The notes: generated from the letters alone by a model not told the origin. Positions 9,347-19,019 are shown, counted from the first letter of the stretch. The stretch: DNA of 55,036 nt from Cerina litoralis (GCA_022008415.1 JAIRBC010000029.1:1-55036); one strand, 5' to 3'. Program-made: numbers and translations.

Positions 9347-9400
9347 ACGGTTAAGTAACCGTGTAATACTTACATTCTGTCCCGGTTCGATGTAAATTTG
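9347..9400 (+). promoter_or_regulatory. Promoter with operator copy 2
   Basis: Operator ACGGTTAAGTAACCGT (9347-9362), a palindrome around a central AG, followed after exactly 30 nt by a perfect -7 box TAAATTTG (9393-9400). The downstream start codon is at 9429. Operator sequence and spacing match those of the arylsulfatase promoter. Confidence 0.75.
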
Positions 9401-9428
9401 TACAACATCACAATTTGCAAGGCTTCCT

Positions 9429-9668
9429 ATGCTGAAAAATATCAATTCTATCGTTCGAATATTTCCGGATTATGAGGATAAAATCGATTTTTTGTTCCAA
9501 ACCGATGAAGACTTCCGAGATCTTTGCAAAGATTACTTATTATGTGCCAGCAACGTGCTTGAAATGAAAACGGAAATCAGTAATTTTAGTGCCCAGACCC
9601 GGGAGTATGAGGATTTACAACGAAATTTGGAACAAGAAATTTTGCAAATGATTACCCGAAAAGAATAA
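9429..9668 (+). CDS. Small cytoplasmic hypothetical protein
   Basis: 79 residues, no signal peptide, strongly acidic and helical (DFRDLCKDYLLCASNVLEM, then REYEDLQRNLEQEILQM suggesting a coiled coil). I do not recognise the family. It begins about 28 nt after a well-formed -7 box and is followed after 56 nt by the secreted protein at 9725 in the same direction, so the two are probably one transcript under operator copy 2. Confidence 0.6.
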   Translation: MLKNINSIVRIFPDYEDKIDFLFQTDEDFRDLCKDYLLCASNVLEMKTEISNFSAQTREYEDLQRNLEQEILQMITRKE

Positions 9669-9724
9669 ACCAAAAATTTAATTATAACCATTTTATCATT
9701 TAAACCATTAACTAATAATCTATT

Positions 9725-10198
9725 ATGAAAAAAGTAATTTTTATTATTGCCCTTGTTACGATGTCCTCAACCGCAATGGCGCAAAGTAACCAAGAGGGGA
9801 TAGACATGGTCCAATCCCTATTTGGCATGGAAAAGAAAGCCGTTGTGGCAGAATTTATTCAACTGGAAGGTACCCAAGCGGATACTTTCTGGGCCTTGTA
9901 TGACGAATACGAGACCAAACGCAAGGAACTGGGCAAGCGTCGTCTGGCATTACTGGAAGTTTATGCCGATACTTACGACTCCATGGACGATGAAACTGCC
10001 AATGCAATCCTAAAAGAAATGATGGGCCTTCAAACCGGTACCGATAAATTGATCGGCACTTATGCCAAGAAAATAAAGAAAAAGGTCAATATAAAATCTG
10101 CTGCCCAGTTTTATCAGATCGAAGGTTACATTTTGAGCAAGATACGCACCAAAATTTTGGAGAATATTCCTGTGATCGGAAGTATGGAGACCATGTAG
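9725..10198 (+). CDS. Secreted helical protein of unknown function
   Basis: 157 residues with a signal peptide (residues 1-19, ending TAMAQ). The mature part is alpha-helical and charged: GMEKKAVVAEFIQLEGTQADTFWALYDEYETKRKELGKRR resembles the periplasmic Spy/CpxP-like or LTXXQ helical style, but I cannot claim membership. No enzymatic motif. It is co-directional with the 79-residue gene and probably shares its promoter, which links both to the arylsulfatase regulon. Confidence 0.6.
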   Translation: MKKVIFIIALVTMSSTAMAQSNQEGIDMVQSLFGMEKKAVVAEFIQLEGTQADTFWALYDEYETKRKELGKRRLALLEVYADTYDSMDDETANAILKEMMGLQTGTDKLIGTYAKKIKKKVNIKSAAQFYQIEGYILSKIRTKILENIPVIGSMETM

Positions 10199-10553
10199 CC
10201 TTGTTTTGAACGAAAGCAAAACCTATCAACCATTCCTCTTAATTGTGAGTTAAACCGGGCTTTAAAATAAGGACTCATATTAATTAAATAGGCTTGCCCA
10301 TTTAATTTTCGAATAAATAATTTATCAAAATATTGAACATTGATTTTTAACCTTCTTTTCCCCTGGTCCCAAAGCCCGACTGAACCTATTCGGGCAGGGG
10401 TGGGGAGTTTAAAATAGTCCTGGTTCCCTTTGGGTCGGGCAAAAACAGGGCTATTCCAAAGAAGTTGGCAATTCTGAAAACAACGAAACGTAGTTTTTCA
10501 CTTCGACTTAAATGGGTAACCGAATTACTATTTTTACTAAACTCTAAATAACA
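10199..10553. other. Gene-free spacer before the DUF1254 pair
   Basis: A 355-bp AT-rich spacer. The only promoter-like element I see is TATTTTTA at 10529-10536 (one mismatch to TAnnTTTG), 18 nt before the DUF1254 start. A GC-rich patch at about 10365-10450 has imperfect self-complementarity (GCCCGAC and GTCGGGC). No ORF with coding character. Confidence 0.4.
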
Positions 10554-12134
10554 ATGAATATAAAAGTTAAATTACCAATTGCTATCAGTATCCTCTCCCT
10601 TCTGGTAATGGGCTGCCAAAACTCCAAAGTGGAACAAAAAACGGAAAACACTTCTACGGAAACCCACTCTTTTGAATCTATTTTGGAAAAGTACAATACC
10701 GATATTCCGACAAAAATATTGACCCCCAACTCTGTTGACACCAGAATTGGTACGTTGAATTTCTTTGATGGACTTCCATCGGAAGAAACAGTCACAAAAG
10801 TTTATGACAACCTCGATTTTATGAGGGGAGTCGAAACTTTCCTAAATGGCATACCGGCCACTTCGATCGAGGGCCTTAGGTTGGGATTTCATAGTGTGGG
10901 TTCCGACAACTTTAACAAAGTAGCCATCTTCGATGATTTGCTAGACTCGAACCCCTTATTTTTAACGGGGAATACAAGTACCGTATACGCTTCGGCCTTT
11001 CTAAACCTGAGAAATGGACCAATGGTGGTAGAAGTGCCAGCGGGCTCAGGCCCAGGAACTGTCAATGATGCCTATTTTAGGTATGTGATAGACATGGGAG
11101 GGCCTGGCCCGGACAGAGGTAAAGGCGGTAAATACTTAATCCTCCCTCCAGATTATAATGGGGAAACACCTAAAGGTTACTTTGTGGCGAAATCGACCAG
11201 TTATGTCAATTGGCTTATCCTAAGAGGATTTTTGGTTGATGGAAAAACCGATGTATCTAAAAAAATGTATCGTGAGGGCTTAAAAATTTATCCGTTGAAG
11301 GACAAGGACAATCAGCCAGCCATGGAGTTTATCAATGTATCTGATAAAGAGTTTAATACGATTCATGCCAATAACTATGATTTTTACGAAGAACTAAACG
11401 AAGTTGTTCAGCGTGAGCCCGTGTCCTTTTTAGATCCAGAATTAAGAGGTCTCTTTGCAAGTATTGGGATTGAAAAGGAAAAGCCATTTAATCCGGATGC
11501 GAGAATGAAGGATATCCTGACCGACGCGGTAGCAGTGGGAAATGCCACTGCACGGGCCACTCTTTTTAGATCCCGGGAGAAAGAGGCCGCTATTTTTAAA
11601 ACCGGCCATTGGGAAGCAGCATTCATGGGTGGAAATTATCAATGGTTAAAAGATGATGGAAACGGGGGCCGTTTCCTGGATGCAAGAACACGGTATTTTT
11701 ACGGAGCTACTGTAAACACACCTGCCATGGTATTAAAAATGGTCGGTTTGGGTTCGCAGTATGCATATGCCATGGTCGATTCTAATGGAAATTACCTGGA
11801 TGGCAGTAAAAATTACACCCTAAATATCCCGGCCAATGCTCCTGCAAAGAATTTTTGGTCTATTGTAATGTACGACCCACAGACGCGTTCCATGTTGCAG
11901 ACCGATCAGCGCTTTCCAAGTATAAGTAGTCAAAGAACACCGCTTGTAAAGAACGAAGATGGGTCTACAACCATATACGTTGGTCCCGAAAACAATGCGC
12001 CCAAAGATAAAGTAGCCAACTGGCTACAATCCCGGGCAGGGAAAGGGTTTTTTGTGGCATTTAGATTATACGGCCCGCTCGAACCTTGGTTTAACCAGAC
12101 GTGGATTCCCGGTGATTTTGAGCTTGTAAAATAA
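10554..12134 (+). CDS. DUF1254/DUF1214 lipoprotein, copy 1
   Basis: 526 residues. Type II signal peptide with lipobox LVMGC (Cys21), so a lipid-anchored envelope protein. An N-terminal DUF1254 region (about 60-200, RIGTLNFFDGLPSEETVTKVYDNLDFMRGVETFLNG) is followed by a C-terminal DUF1214 region (about 390-525, NTPAMVLKMVG, YTLNIPANAPAKNFWSIVMYDPQTRSMLQTDQRFPSISSQ, ending PWFNQTWIPGDFELVK). These two domains normally occur together; the biochemical role is not established. A close paralogue lies 330 bp downstream in the same orientation. A terminator hairpin follows directly, so the two copies are probably separate transcripts. Confidence 0.85.
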   Translation: MNIKVKLPIAISILSLLVMGCQNSKVEQKTENTSTETHSFESILEKYNTDIPTKILTPNSVDTRIGTLNFFDGLPSEETVTKVYDNLDFMRGVETFLNGIPATSIEGLRLGFHSVGSDNFNKVAIFDDLLDSNPLFLTGNTSTVYASAFLNLRNGPMVVEVPAGSGPGTVNDAYFRYVIDMGGPGPDRGKGGKYLILPPDYNGETPKGYFVAKSTSYVNWLILRGFLVDGKTDVSKKMYREGLKIYPLKDKDNQPAMEFINVSDKEFNTIHANNYDFYEELNEVVQREPVSFLDPELRGLFASIGIEKEKPFNPDARMKDILTDAVAVGNATARATLFRSREKEAAIFKTGHWEAAFMGGNYQWLKDDGNGGRFLDARTRYFYGATVNTPAMVLKMVGLGSQYAYAMVDSNGNYLDGSKNYTLNIPANAPAKNFWSIVMYDPQTRSMLQTDQRFPSISSQRTPLVKNEDGSTTIYVGPENNAPKDKVANWLQSRAGKGFFVAFRLYGPLEPWFNQTWIPGDFELVK

Positions 12135-12142
12135 ACGGATAT

Positions 12143-12186
12143 AAAGTGTAGGGAGCGTTAAAATGTTCTTTACACTTTGCCTTTTT
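12143..12186 (+). terminator. Terminator after DUF1254 copy 1
   Basis: Inverted repeat AAAGTGTA (12143-12150) and TACACTTT (12171-12178) with a 20-nt loop, followed within a few bases by CTTTTTAG. The remaining spacer 12187-12464 has no ORF and no clear -7 box. Confidence 0.6.
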
Positions 12187-12464
12187 AGAATATTCAGCTT
12201 TAATTTTTTTGCATTTAAGCGAAAATTAGAATGTTTTGTCCGATTGAAGCCCTTTTTGAGATGTATTGTAGGGATTCGGAAGGATAAAGAGACAAGAAAA
12301 TGTTAACTTTCCAAACAGAATGGCACCTCCTGGATATAGAAGTCGGCTATTTTGTTTAAATCCAGATGAAGTCGTTGCATTTAATTGATCGTACCGTACT
12401 AAATATTTAAATGAGAAACTAGACCATTCTGGGCCCGATTACTTTAACCGTAAAGAATATTACC

Positions 12465-14048
12465 ATGCATTTAAAACACAAACTACCAATTGCAATAGGC
12501 ATCCTTTCGCTTCTAGTCATGGGCTGTCAAAACTCCAAAGAGGAACAAAAAACAGAAAATACGACCGTGGAGACCCAATCCTTTGAATCTATTCTGGAAA
12601 AGTACAATACCGATATTCCGACAAAAATATTGACACCCGATGTCGTGGATACCAGAATAGGTACGTTAAATTTCTTTGATGGACTTCCATCGGAAGAAAC
12701 TGTCACAAAGGTTTATGACAATCTCGATTTTATGAGAGGGGTCGAAACTTTTTTAAATGGAATTCCGGCTACCTCTATTGAAGGCCTTCGCTTGGGTTCA
12801 CGAGATGCAGGGGCAAAAAAGTCAAATCAAGTGGTATTATTTGAGGATATGATGAATTCCAATCAGTTATTTTTAACCGGAAACACCAGTACCGTTTATG
12901 CGAGCGCTTTCTTGGATCTAAAAGAAGATGGACCTACCGTGGTAGAAGTACCCGCCGGTTCTGGTCCGGGAACAGTGGATGATGCCTATTTTAGATTTGT
13001 GATAGATATGGGGGCGCCGGGTCCGGATAGAGGGAAAGGTGGTAAATATTTAATCCTCCCTCCAGATTATGAAGGGGAAACTCCTAAAGGCTACTTTGTT
13101 GCAAAATCGACCAGCTACGTCAACTGGGTCATACTCAGAGGTTTTTTGGTGGATGGAAAACCTGATAAGTCGACCAAAATGTATCGAGAGGGTTTAAAAA
13201 TTTATCCGCTAAAAGACAAAGACAATCAGCCGGCAATGGAGTTTATCAATGGATCTGCCATAGAATTTAATACCATTCACGCAAATAACTATGACTTTTA
13301 TGCAGAATTGGGTGACGTTATACAGCGTGAGCCCGTATCCTTTCTTGATCCTGAGCTTAGAGGTCTGTTTGCAAGTATTGGCATCGAAAAAGGAAAGCCT
13401 TTTAGTCCGGATGAAAGAATGAAAGGGATTTTGACGGATGCCGTTGCAGTGGGTAATGCCACTGCACGAGCTATTGTATTTAGATCCCGGGAAAAAGAGG
13501 CTTCTATTTTTAAAACGGGTCATTGGGAATCGGGCTTCATTGGCGGTAGTTATCAATGGCTAAAAGATGATGGCCGTGGTGGCCGTTTTCTGGATGCACG
13601 GACACGGTTTTTCTACGCTGCTACGGTAAACACGCCTGCCATGGTATTAAAAATGGTCGGCAAGGGCTCTCAATACGCTATGGCCGTTCGGGATTCGGAA
13701 GGAAATTACCTGGACGGAAATAAAAATTACACCCTAAATATCCCGGCCAATGTGCCTGCAAAAGAATTTTGGTCGGTTGTAATGTACGATCCACAAACCC
13801 GTTCGGAGTTGCAAACAGATCAGCTTCTACCGAGTATAAGTAGTCAAAGAACCCCGCTCGTTAAGAACGAAGATGGGTCTGTAACGATATTTGTTGGACC
13901 AGAAAACAATGCGCCCAAAGGTAAAGAAGCGAACTGGCTACAATCCAGGGCAGGGAAAGGTTTCTTTGTTTTATTTAGATTGTATGGTCCGCTCGAACCC
14001 TGGTTTAACCAGACATGGATTCCAGGTGATTTTGAGCTCGTAAAGTAA
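12465..14048 (+). CDS. DUF1254/DUF1214 lipoprotein, copy 2
   Basis: 527 residues, collinear with copy 1 from the lipobox (LVMGC) to the shared C-terminus PWFNQTWIPGDFELVK; only scattered substitutions and a one-residue length difference near residue 143 (FLDLKEDG against FLNLRNG). Nucleotide similarity is also visible over long stretches, so this is a fairly recent tandem duplication. Divergence is concentrated at about residues 118-135 (LGSRDAGAKKSNQVVLFEDMM against LGFHSVGSDNFNKVAIFDDLL) and in the N-terminal linker after the lipobox. It is followed after 81 nt by an outer-membrane protein gene that has its own -7 box. Confidence 0.85.
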   Translation: MHLKHKLPIAIGILSLLVMGCQNSKEEQKTENTTVETQSFESILEKYNTDIPTKILTPDVVDTRIGTLNFFDGLPSEETVTKVYDNLDFMRGVETFLNGIPATSIEGLRLGSRDAGAKKSNQVVLFEDMMNSNQLFLTGNTSTVYASAFLDLKEDGPTVVEVPAGSGPGTVDDAYFRFVIDMGAPGPDRGKGGKYLILPPDYEGETPKGYFVAKSTSYVNWVILRGFLVDGKPDKSTKMYREGLKIYPLKDKDNQPAMEFINGSAIEFNTIHANNYDFYAELGDVIQREPVSFLDPELRGLFASIGIEKGKPFSPDERMKGILTDAVAVGNATARAIVFRSREKEASIFKTGHWESGFIGGSYQWLKDDGRGGRFLDARTRFFYAATVNTPAMVLKMVGKGSQYAMAVRDSEGNYLDGNKNYTLNIPANVPAKEFWSVVMYDPQTRSELQTDQLLPSISSQRTPLVKNEDGSVTIFVGPENNAPKGKEANWLQSRAGKGFFVLFRLYGPLEPWFNQTWIPGDFELVK

Positions 14049-14108
14049 CGTTCTCCTACCAATTGGGATCCATTTACATTCATAGGGTAGTCATAGGTTA
14101 GTTTACAT

Positions 14109-14116
14109 TAATTTTG
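14109..14116 (+). promoter_or_regulatory. -7 box before the outer-membrane protein gene
   Basis: TAATTTTG is a perfect match to TAnnTTTG and lies 14 nt before the ATG at 14130. No operator of either type described in this window is found upstream of it. Confidence 0.5.
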
Positions 14117-14129
14117 AAGACATAAAACA

Positions 14130-14930
14130 ATGCACATACCTAGTTTATTACTAATCGTCCTAATTTTAAGTAGCGGTTACGTCGTTGGACAAGAAAAGGA
14201 ACAAGATGCGGGAGGCGATCTGGAGAAAAAAATTCAGAACCCTATAGCAAATCTTATAAGTGTACCTTTTCAGAATAACACGGATTTCGGGGTCGGGTCC
14301 TTTGACGGTACACGGAATACATTGAATATCCAGCCCGTAATCCCGTTAGCTTTAAATGAAAACTTAAATTTAATTACTAGAACCATTATCCCGATCATCT
14401 CCCAACCCACTGGTCCGGGTGAAAGTGAATTTGGATTGGGGGATATTAGTTTGAGTATGTTCCTTACACCGGCAAAACCCGGTAAGGTTATTTATGGCGG
14501 CGGGGTAGCCTTAGGTGTTCCTACCGGAACCGACCAGTTTTTAGGATCTGGAAAATGGACAGCAGGACCATCTTTAGTATTGATATATCAACCTAAGGGA
14601 TGGACCTTTGGCTCCTTAATTCAAAATTCCTGGTCGTATGCCGGTGCTGGTAGCCGTGGCGATGTAAATTTCTTTTACTCCCAAGTTTTTGTAACTAAAA
14701 ACTTGCAAAAGGGATGGTATGTAAATTCGGCACCTATTATTACCGCAAACTGGGAAGCATCATCGGGCAATCAATGGACCATACCCCTCGGTGCCGGATT
14801 GGGTAAGTTGTTTCGTGTGGGGAAACTACCTATCAATGCGCAAGCGGGGTATTATTTTAACGTAGAAAAACCTGCGGGTGGTCCGGATTCACAATTAAGG
14901 GTACAAGCTACCCTATTGTTTCCAAAATAA
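14130..14930 (+). CDS. MetA-pathway-like outer-membrane transporter
   Basis: 266 residues with a signal peptide ending GYVVGQ. The body matches the barrel family often annotated as transporter or neuromedin U, related to phenol-degradation MetA proteins: NPIANLISVPFQNNTDFGVG, LNIQPVIPL, ISQPTGPGESEFGLGDI, GGGVALGVPTGTD and a C-terminal strand LRVQATLLFPK. It sits directly after the DUF1254 pair, an association that suggests a shared hydrophobic substrate or envelope role (inference). Confidence 0.7.
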   Translation: MHIPSLLLIVLILSSGYVVGQEKEQDAGGDLEKKIQNPIANLISVPFQNNTDFGVGSFDGTRNTLNIQPVIPLALNENLNLITRTIIPIISQPTGPGESEFGLGDISLSMFLTPAKPGKVIYGGGVALGVPTGTDQFLGSGKWTAGPSLVLIYQPKGWTFGSLIQNSWSYAGAGSRGDVNFFYSQVFVTKNLQKGWYVNSAPIITANWEASSGNQWTIPLGAGLGKLFRVGKLPINAQAGYYFNVEKPAGGPDSQLRVQATLLFPK

Positions 14931-14975
14931 ACGACGTCAAGGACCGAACTTGAACGTTTTTAACGGCTCCTTATT

Positions 14976-14983
14976 TACCTTTG
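14976..14983 (+). promoter_or_regulatory. -7 box for the DUF502-YqhA unit
   Basis: TACCTTTG matches TAnnTTTG exactly; a TTG at 14950-14952, 23 nt upstream, can serve as the -33 element. The first start codon is at 15026. The FNR-like palindrome described elsewhere is absent here. Confidence 0.45.
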
Positions 14984-15025
14984 AAGTAGATTTTTCTTGA
15001 TAAATCTCATGAATTACAACTAAAA

Positions 15026-15622
15026 ATGAAATGGTACTCGTCCATATTGCATAGAATTTTAAAAGGTATCGTGCTGTTTTTACTGCCGGTTATGGTTATC
15101 GTTTTTTTAATGAAAAAGGCAGTGGAACTCGTGCGCGAACTTATCGAGCCGTTGAGATCGCTTCTACCCGGAAAAATTCTTGGCATCGGGATGCTTACTT
15201 TTCTGGCCATTGCTGTCATATTATTGATCTGCTATTTCGCTGGATGGAGGGCCGAGAAGAAAAACCTCAAATCGTTTCTTCCCTTTTTTGAGGAAAATAT
15301 ATTGGTGTTTATTCCTGGGTATTCCCTTTTAAAATCTACGGCCAATGATGCTATTGGCGACTCTGGCGGTGACTGGAATCCAGTTTTGGTAATCGATGAA
15401 AACGGAGATCGGAAGTTTGGGATAGCGGTTGAAGAACATCCGGATGGCTACAGCACCGTATTTTTTCCGGAGCCACCCGATGCGAAATCGGGCGAAATGA
15501 AACTAATCCATGCTTCCAAACTGAAACGCTTAAATATATCTGCAAGTAAACTGGTAACGATCGTTCGGAAATACGGGCATGGGTCTATTTCCCTTTCGGA
15601 TAATTTGGACGCCAAAGAATAA
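15026..15622 (+). CDS. DUF502-family membrane protein
   Basis: 198 residues with two N-terminal transmembrane helices (about 10-30 and 52-72), then a cytoplasmic or periplasmic alpha-beta domain containing VFIPGYSLLKSTANDA and FGIAVEEHPDGYSTVFFPEPPDAKSGEMKLI, features of the DUF502 family. Function not established. It is followed after 19 nt by the YqhA-like gene, so the two form an operon. Confidence 0.7.
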   Translation: MKWYSSILHRILKGIVLFLLPVMVIVFLMKKAVELVRELIEPLRSLLPGKILGIGMLTFLAIAVILLICYFAGWRAEKKNLKSFLPFFEENILVFIPGYSLLKSTANDAIGDSGGDWNPVLVIDENGDRKFGIAVEEHPDGYSTVFFPEPPDAKSGEMKLIHASKLKRLNISASKLVTIVRKYGHGSISLSDNLDAKE

Positions 15623-15641
15623 TTAAAAAAATGAAAAATCA

Positions 15642-16094
15642 ATGAAATTGCTTTTACGTATTATCATCCTAATAATCTGTGTCTTCACTTTTTTGAATGC
15701 TTTAGTGTTTGTGGGCATATCTGTATACCATAGCGTACACGCCTATACATTGATCTTTCAGGGCAGGATGGAGGACCGTCCAGGAATTTATTTGGCCGAA
15801 GCTTTGGATGCTTTTTTATTGGCGGTTGTGTTCATCATTTTTGCGATTGGCATCGGCAAATTGTTTATACCGGATATTAAAATATTGGATAAAATTCAAA
15901 TTACCTGGCTAGAGCCCAAGAATTTTTCCGAACTGAAAGTCGTTCTTTGGGAGGCCATCCTTACTACCCTGGTAGTTTTATTTGCGACTATTGTCGTCCA
16001 ACATATGGATAATCTTACTTGGGATCTCCTGGTTATTCCGGCCGCGGTTCTCCTTATAGCAGGCGGATTGAAAATGCTTAAGAGCTCGCATTAA
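15642..16094 (+). CDS. YqhA/UPF0114-family membrane protein
   Basis: 150 residues with about four transmembrane helices (about 5-28, 55-76, 100-120, 128-145). The segment IYLAEALDAFLLAVVFIIFAIGIGKLFI and the following WLEPKNFSELKVVLWEAILTTLVVLFA are typical of UPF0114. Biochemical role unknown. Second gene of the DUF502 operon. Confidence 0.7.
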   Translation: MKLLLRIIILIICVFTFLNALVFVGISVYHSVHAYTLIFQGRMEDRPGIYLAEALDAFLLAVVFIIFAIGIGKLFIPDIKILDKIQITWLEPKNFSELKVVLWEAILTTLVVLFATIVVQHMDNLTWDLLVIPAAVLLIAGGLKMLKSSH

Positions 16095-16283
16095 ATTAGC
16101 TCCTCCCAACCGTTGACATACAAGCGATGGCGTACGTTGGCCTTCCAGCCCTTTTCGCGTTAGCCCTAGGAAAAGATGAAATCCAAAAAAATTAAGGGTA
16201 TTCCGTAAGAATTAATTGGAAAAGAGTAATTTTAAACCAGTTCTCTTATACCCCTTTATCCTTAACCAAATCCCGGTATAACC

Positions 16284-17930
16284 ATGATTCCAAAAATAGA
16301 TCCCACGAAAACATCTGCTTGGAAAGCCCTTACAACGCATTATTCCAAAATGAAAGAGGTGCAAATGAAAGATTTGTTCCGGCAAGATCCCGATCGGTTC
16401 ACCAAGTTTTCTATCCAGTTTGGCGATTTGCTTTTTGATTATTCCAAAAATAGGGTCACCCAGGAAACGATGGATCGTTTTTTGCAGCTGGCCGATGAAT
16501 GCCAATTGCAAACGGCTATAAATGCGATGTTCAATGGGGAAAGTATAAACGAGACCGAAGATCGTGCGGTTATGCATACCGCACTACGGAGCTTTTCCCA
16601 CGATGCGATAAAGGTTGACGGTTCCGATATTATGCCCGGAATAAGGGAAGCCAGACAAAAAATGGAGGCCTTTTGCCATAAGGTCCACAGCGGGGAGTGG
16701 GTAGGATACTCGGGCAGGAAAATTAAAAATATTGTCAATATAGGTATAGGAGGGAGCGACTTGGGCCCTGTAATGGTCACCGAGGCGTTGAGGCCGTATT
16801 GGGTAGGCGATATCCGAGCTTTTTTTGTATCGAACGTAGATGGCACCCATATAGCCGAAACCCTTAAAGATCTTGATCCCGAAGAAACCCTTTTCTTGAT
16901 TGCATCAAAAACCTTTACCACTCAGGAAACCATGACCAATGCCCATACCGCTAGGGACTGGTTTTTAAGTTCCGCAAAGGAAAGTAAACACGTCGCGCTT
17001 CATTTTGTGGCCCTTTCCACCAATGAAAAGGGGGTGGTCGATTTTGGTATAGCGCCAGAAAATATGTTTGTTTTCTGGGATTGGGTAGGCGGTCGTTACA
17101 GTTTGTGGAGCAGTATTGGCCTATCTATAGCCCTTACGATAGGTTATCATAATTTTGAGCAATTATTGAAAGGTGCCGAAGAAATGGACCACCACTTTAA
17201 AACGACCGACTTTGATGGCAACATACCTGTTGTCATGGCATTGTTAGGAATATGGTATACCAATTTCTTTGGTTCGGAAACGGAGGCCATTTTACCCTAT
17301 GACCAATATATGCATCGCTTTGCCGCATATTTTCAGCAAGGGAATATGGAGAGCAACGGCAAGCACACCGATAGATCGGGGAAGGACGTTTCCTATAGCA
17401 CCGGCCCGGTAGTTTGGGGCGAACCGGGAACCAACGGGCAGCATGCCTTTTATCAGCTCATTCACCAAGGTACCCATTTGATTCCCTGTGATTTTATTGC
17501 CCCCGCCATTAGCCATAATCCGATAGGAGATCACCATCCCAAGTTAATATCCAATTTTTTTGCCCAGACCGAGGCCTTGATGAACGGGAAGAATAGGGAG
17601 CAAGTGGCCGGGGAACTCAAAGGTATGGATAAGCCGAAAATGGAAAGACTGGTACCTTTTAAGGTTTTTGAAGGTAACCGACCTACAAATTCCTTTTTGG
17701 TGAAAAAGATAACCCCGTTCTCCCTGGGTTCATTGATAGCTATGTACGAGCATAAAATATTTGTACAGGGTATCATCTGGAATATTTTTAGTTTTGACCA
17801 ATGGGGGGTAGAATTGGGCAAACAATTGGCCAATAAGGTACTGCCAGAACTGGAAAATGAAGACGAGATTAACACTCACGATGCTTCGACAAACGGGTTG
17901 ATCAATGCGTATAAAAAGTGGCGGTCCTAA
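16284..17930 (+). CDS. pgi: Glucose-6-phosphate isomerase
   Basis: 548 residues, a full-length cytoplasmic phosphoglucose isomerase interconverting glucose 6-phosphate and fructose 6-phosphate. Signatures: [15 protein letters not shown] in the phosphate-binding region, [12 protein letters not shown], the catalytic-Glu region GNMESNGKH, catalytic His in [16 protein letters not shown] and catalytic Lys in [13 protein letters not shown]. It is preceded by a 189-bp spacer with no clear -7 box and appears to be a single-gene unit. Confidence 0.97.
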   Translation: MIPKIDPTKTSAWKALTTHYSKMKEVQMKDLFRQDPDRFTKFSIQFGDLLFDYSKNRVTQETMDRFLQLADECQLQTAINAMFNGESINETEDRAVMHTALRSFSHDAIKVDGSDIMPGIREARQKMEAFCHKVHSGEWVGYSGRKIKNIVNIGIGGSDLGPVMVTEALRPYWVGDIRAFFVSNVDGTHIAETLKDLDPEETLFLIASKTFTTQETMTNAHTARDWFLSSAKESKHVALHFVALSTNEKGVVDFGIAPENMFVFWDWVGGRYSLWSSIGLSIALTIGYHNFEQLLKGAEEMDHHFKTTDFDGNIPVVMALLGIWYTNFFGSETEAILPYDQYMHRFAAYFQQGNMESNGKHTDRSGKDVSYSTGPVVWGEPGTNGQHAFYQLIHQGTHLIPCDFIAPAISHNPIGDHHPKLISNFFAQTEALMNGKNREQVAGELKGMDKPKMERLVPFKVFEGNRPTNSFLVKKITPFSLGSLIAMYEHKIFVQGIIWNIFSFDQWGVELGKQLANKVLPELENEDEINTHDASTNGLINAYKKWRS

Positions 17931-18109
17931 ACTGGGACAAGATGTTACCGAATAATACGGATCGAGGTCGGCAAATGGGTCCTTGGTTTAATTTTAATAG
18001 AAATGGTTTTATTGCCGCCCTGTCACCCTGAGCCCAGTCATGGTACGAGGGGAGTAACCCAACAGCAAGGAAGTTTCTGGCATGGTGTCGCCCCGATACC
18101 CATAAACGA

Positions 18110-18958
18110 CTACTTCATGTCCGTATATGGAAGGACCATAAACGGAATGTTGATATTGATCCCAATCTTTTTGATCACCGGCTCAACAAACAATCGTTCC
18201 AAAAAGGTATGCTTGTTCCTTACCATAACCAACAGGTCCATCTTCTTCTTTGTTTGAAATAGATTGATGGCTTCGATAACTCCCTGGTCGGGCAAATCGT
18301 GAAATTCATGGTTTACCTTGTCGAGCACGGATTTTAACGTTTGTTTGTTTTGTCCTTGATCATTAGTTAGATCATAACCTGCAGATACATGGATTATATC
18401 GACATTTGAGTCGTAGTTTTTGGAGATATTCAAGAGTTGTTGCAACTGTTCCTCATCAAAGTTTATTTCGTAGTCCGTAGGAAAGAGAATCCGTTTTGGA
18501 ACTTCAAATTCAAATCCGGACGGTACGGCTATAACGGGACAAGTAGTTTTGCCGATTACTTGGGCCGTGTTGGTACCAAATAGAATTTCCTTGGCGCCGG
18601 TTACCCCCTTTGTACCCATAACGACCAAATCGATCCCTTCATTAAGGGTCATGCTTAAAATCTCATCGGTTAAGGTGTTAAAGACCGCACGCGTTACAAA
18701 AGTGTGTTCCGGGTTGTCAAATTCATGGAGTAACCGCTCCTGTAGTTCCCGTAGCTGTTTTATGGCCCTTACTTGGTAAGGATCGCCCAGCCCCACCTGG
18801 CTGGGGCTATAAAATAAGTATTCCACCTGGAAAATAGGGGGGGTATAGGTATGGAGCAAATAAAATGTGGTCTTTTGGCCTGCATAGAGCTGAATGGCAT
18901 ACCGGATCGCATTATATGCATTTTCGGAAAAATCGGTGGGTACTAAAACTTTTTTCAT
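18110..18958 (-). CDS. Tandem universal stress protein
   Basis: 283 residues from the ATG at 18958 (MKKVLVPTDF). Residues 1-145 are a complete Usp domain with the ATP-loop pattern MGTKGVTGAKEILFGTNT; residues about 148-283 are a second, degenerate Usp domain (PKRILFPTDYEINFDEE) lacking the Gly-rich loop. A frame open to 19000 overlaps the promoter elements, which rules out the longer start. A perfect -7 box and an FNR-like palindrome lie just upstream, so expression is expected under low oxygen or stress. The window has two other tandem Usp genes of the same architecture. Confidence 0.9.
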   Translation of the reverse strand: MKKVLVPTDFSENAYNAIRYAIQLYAGQKTTFYLLHTYTPPIFQVEYLFYSPSQVGLGDPYQVRAIKQLRELQERLLHEFDNPEHTFVTRAVFNTLTDEILSMTLNEGIDLVVMGTKGVTGAKEILFGTNTAQVIGKTTCPVIAVPSGFEFEVPKRILFPTDYEINFDEEQLQQLLNISKNYDSNVDIIHVSAGYDLTNDQGQNKQTLKSVLDKVNHEFHDLPDQGVIEAINLFQTKKKMDLLVMVRNKHTFLERLFVEPVIKKIGININIPFMVLPYTDMK

Positions 18959-18975
18959 AGTCTTTCGGTTACGTG

Positions 18976-19019
18976 CAAAAATAGGGTCAATAGGCATCAA
19001 ATACCATGATATCCGTCAA
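18976..19019 (-). promoter_or_regulatory. 44-bp FNR-like promoter module (Usp gene)
   Basis: Palindrome ATGATATCCGTCAA (19006-19019, one mismatch to ATGAY-N4-RTCAT), exactly 22 nt, then plus-strand CAAAAATA (18976-18983), the complement of a perfect TAnnTTTG. It reads toward the Usp start at 18958. Confidence 0.75.

Noticed and set aside
12437-12455. Sequence resembling the 16-bp TolB/TPR-regulator operator before DUF1254 copy 2
   Set aside because: Partial similarity with shifted bases, and it lies 10-28 nt before the ATG instead of 30 nt before a -7 box.
18003-18257. Plus-strand ORF after pgi
   Set aside because: It runs over a spacer with CACCCTGAG-type repeat remnants and into the antisense of the Usp gene; no start signal or coding character.
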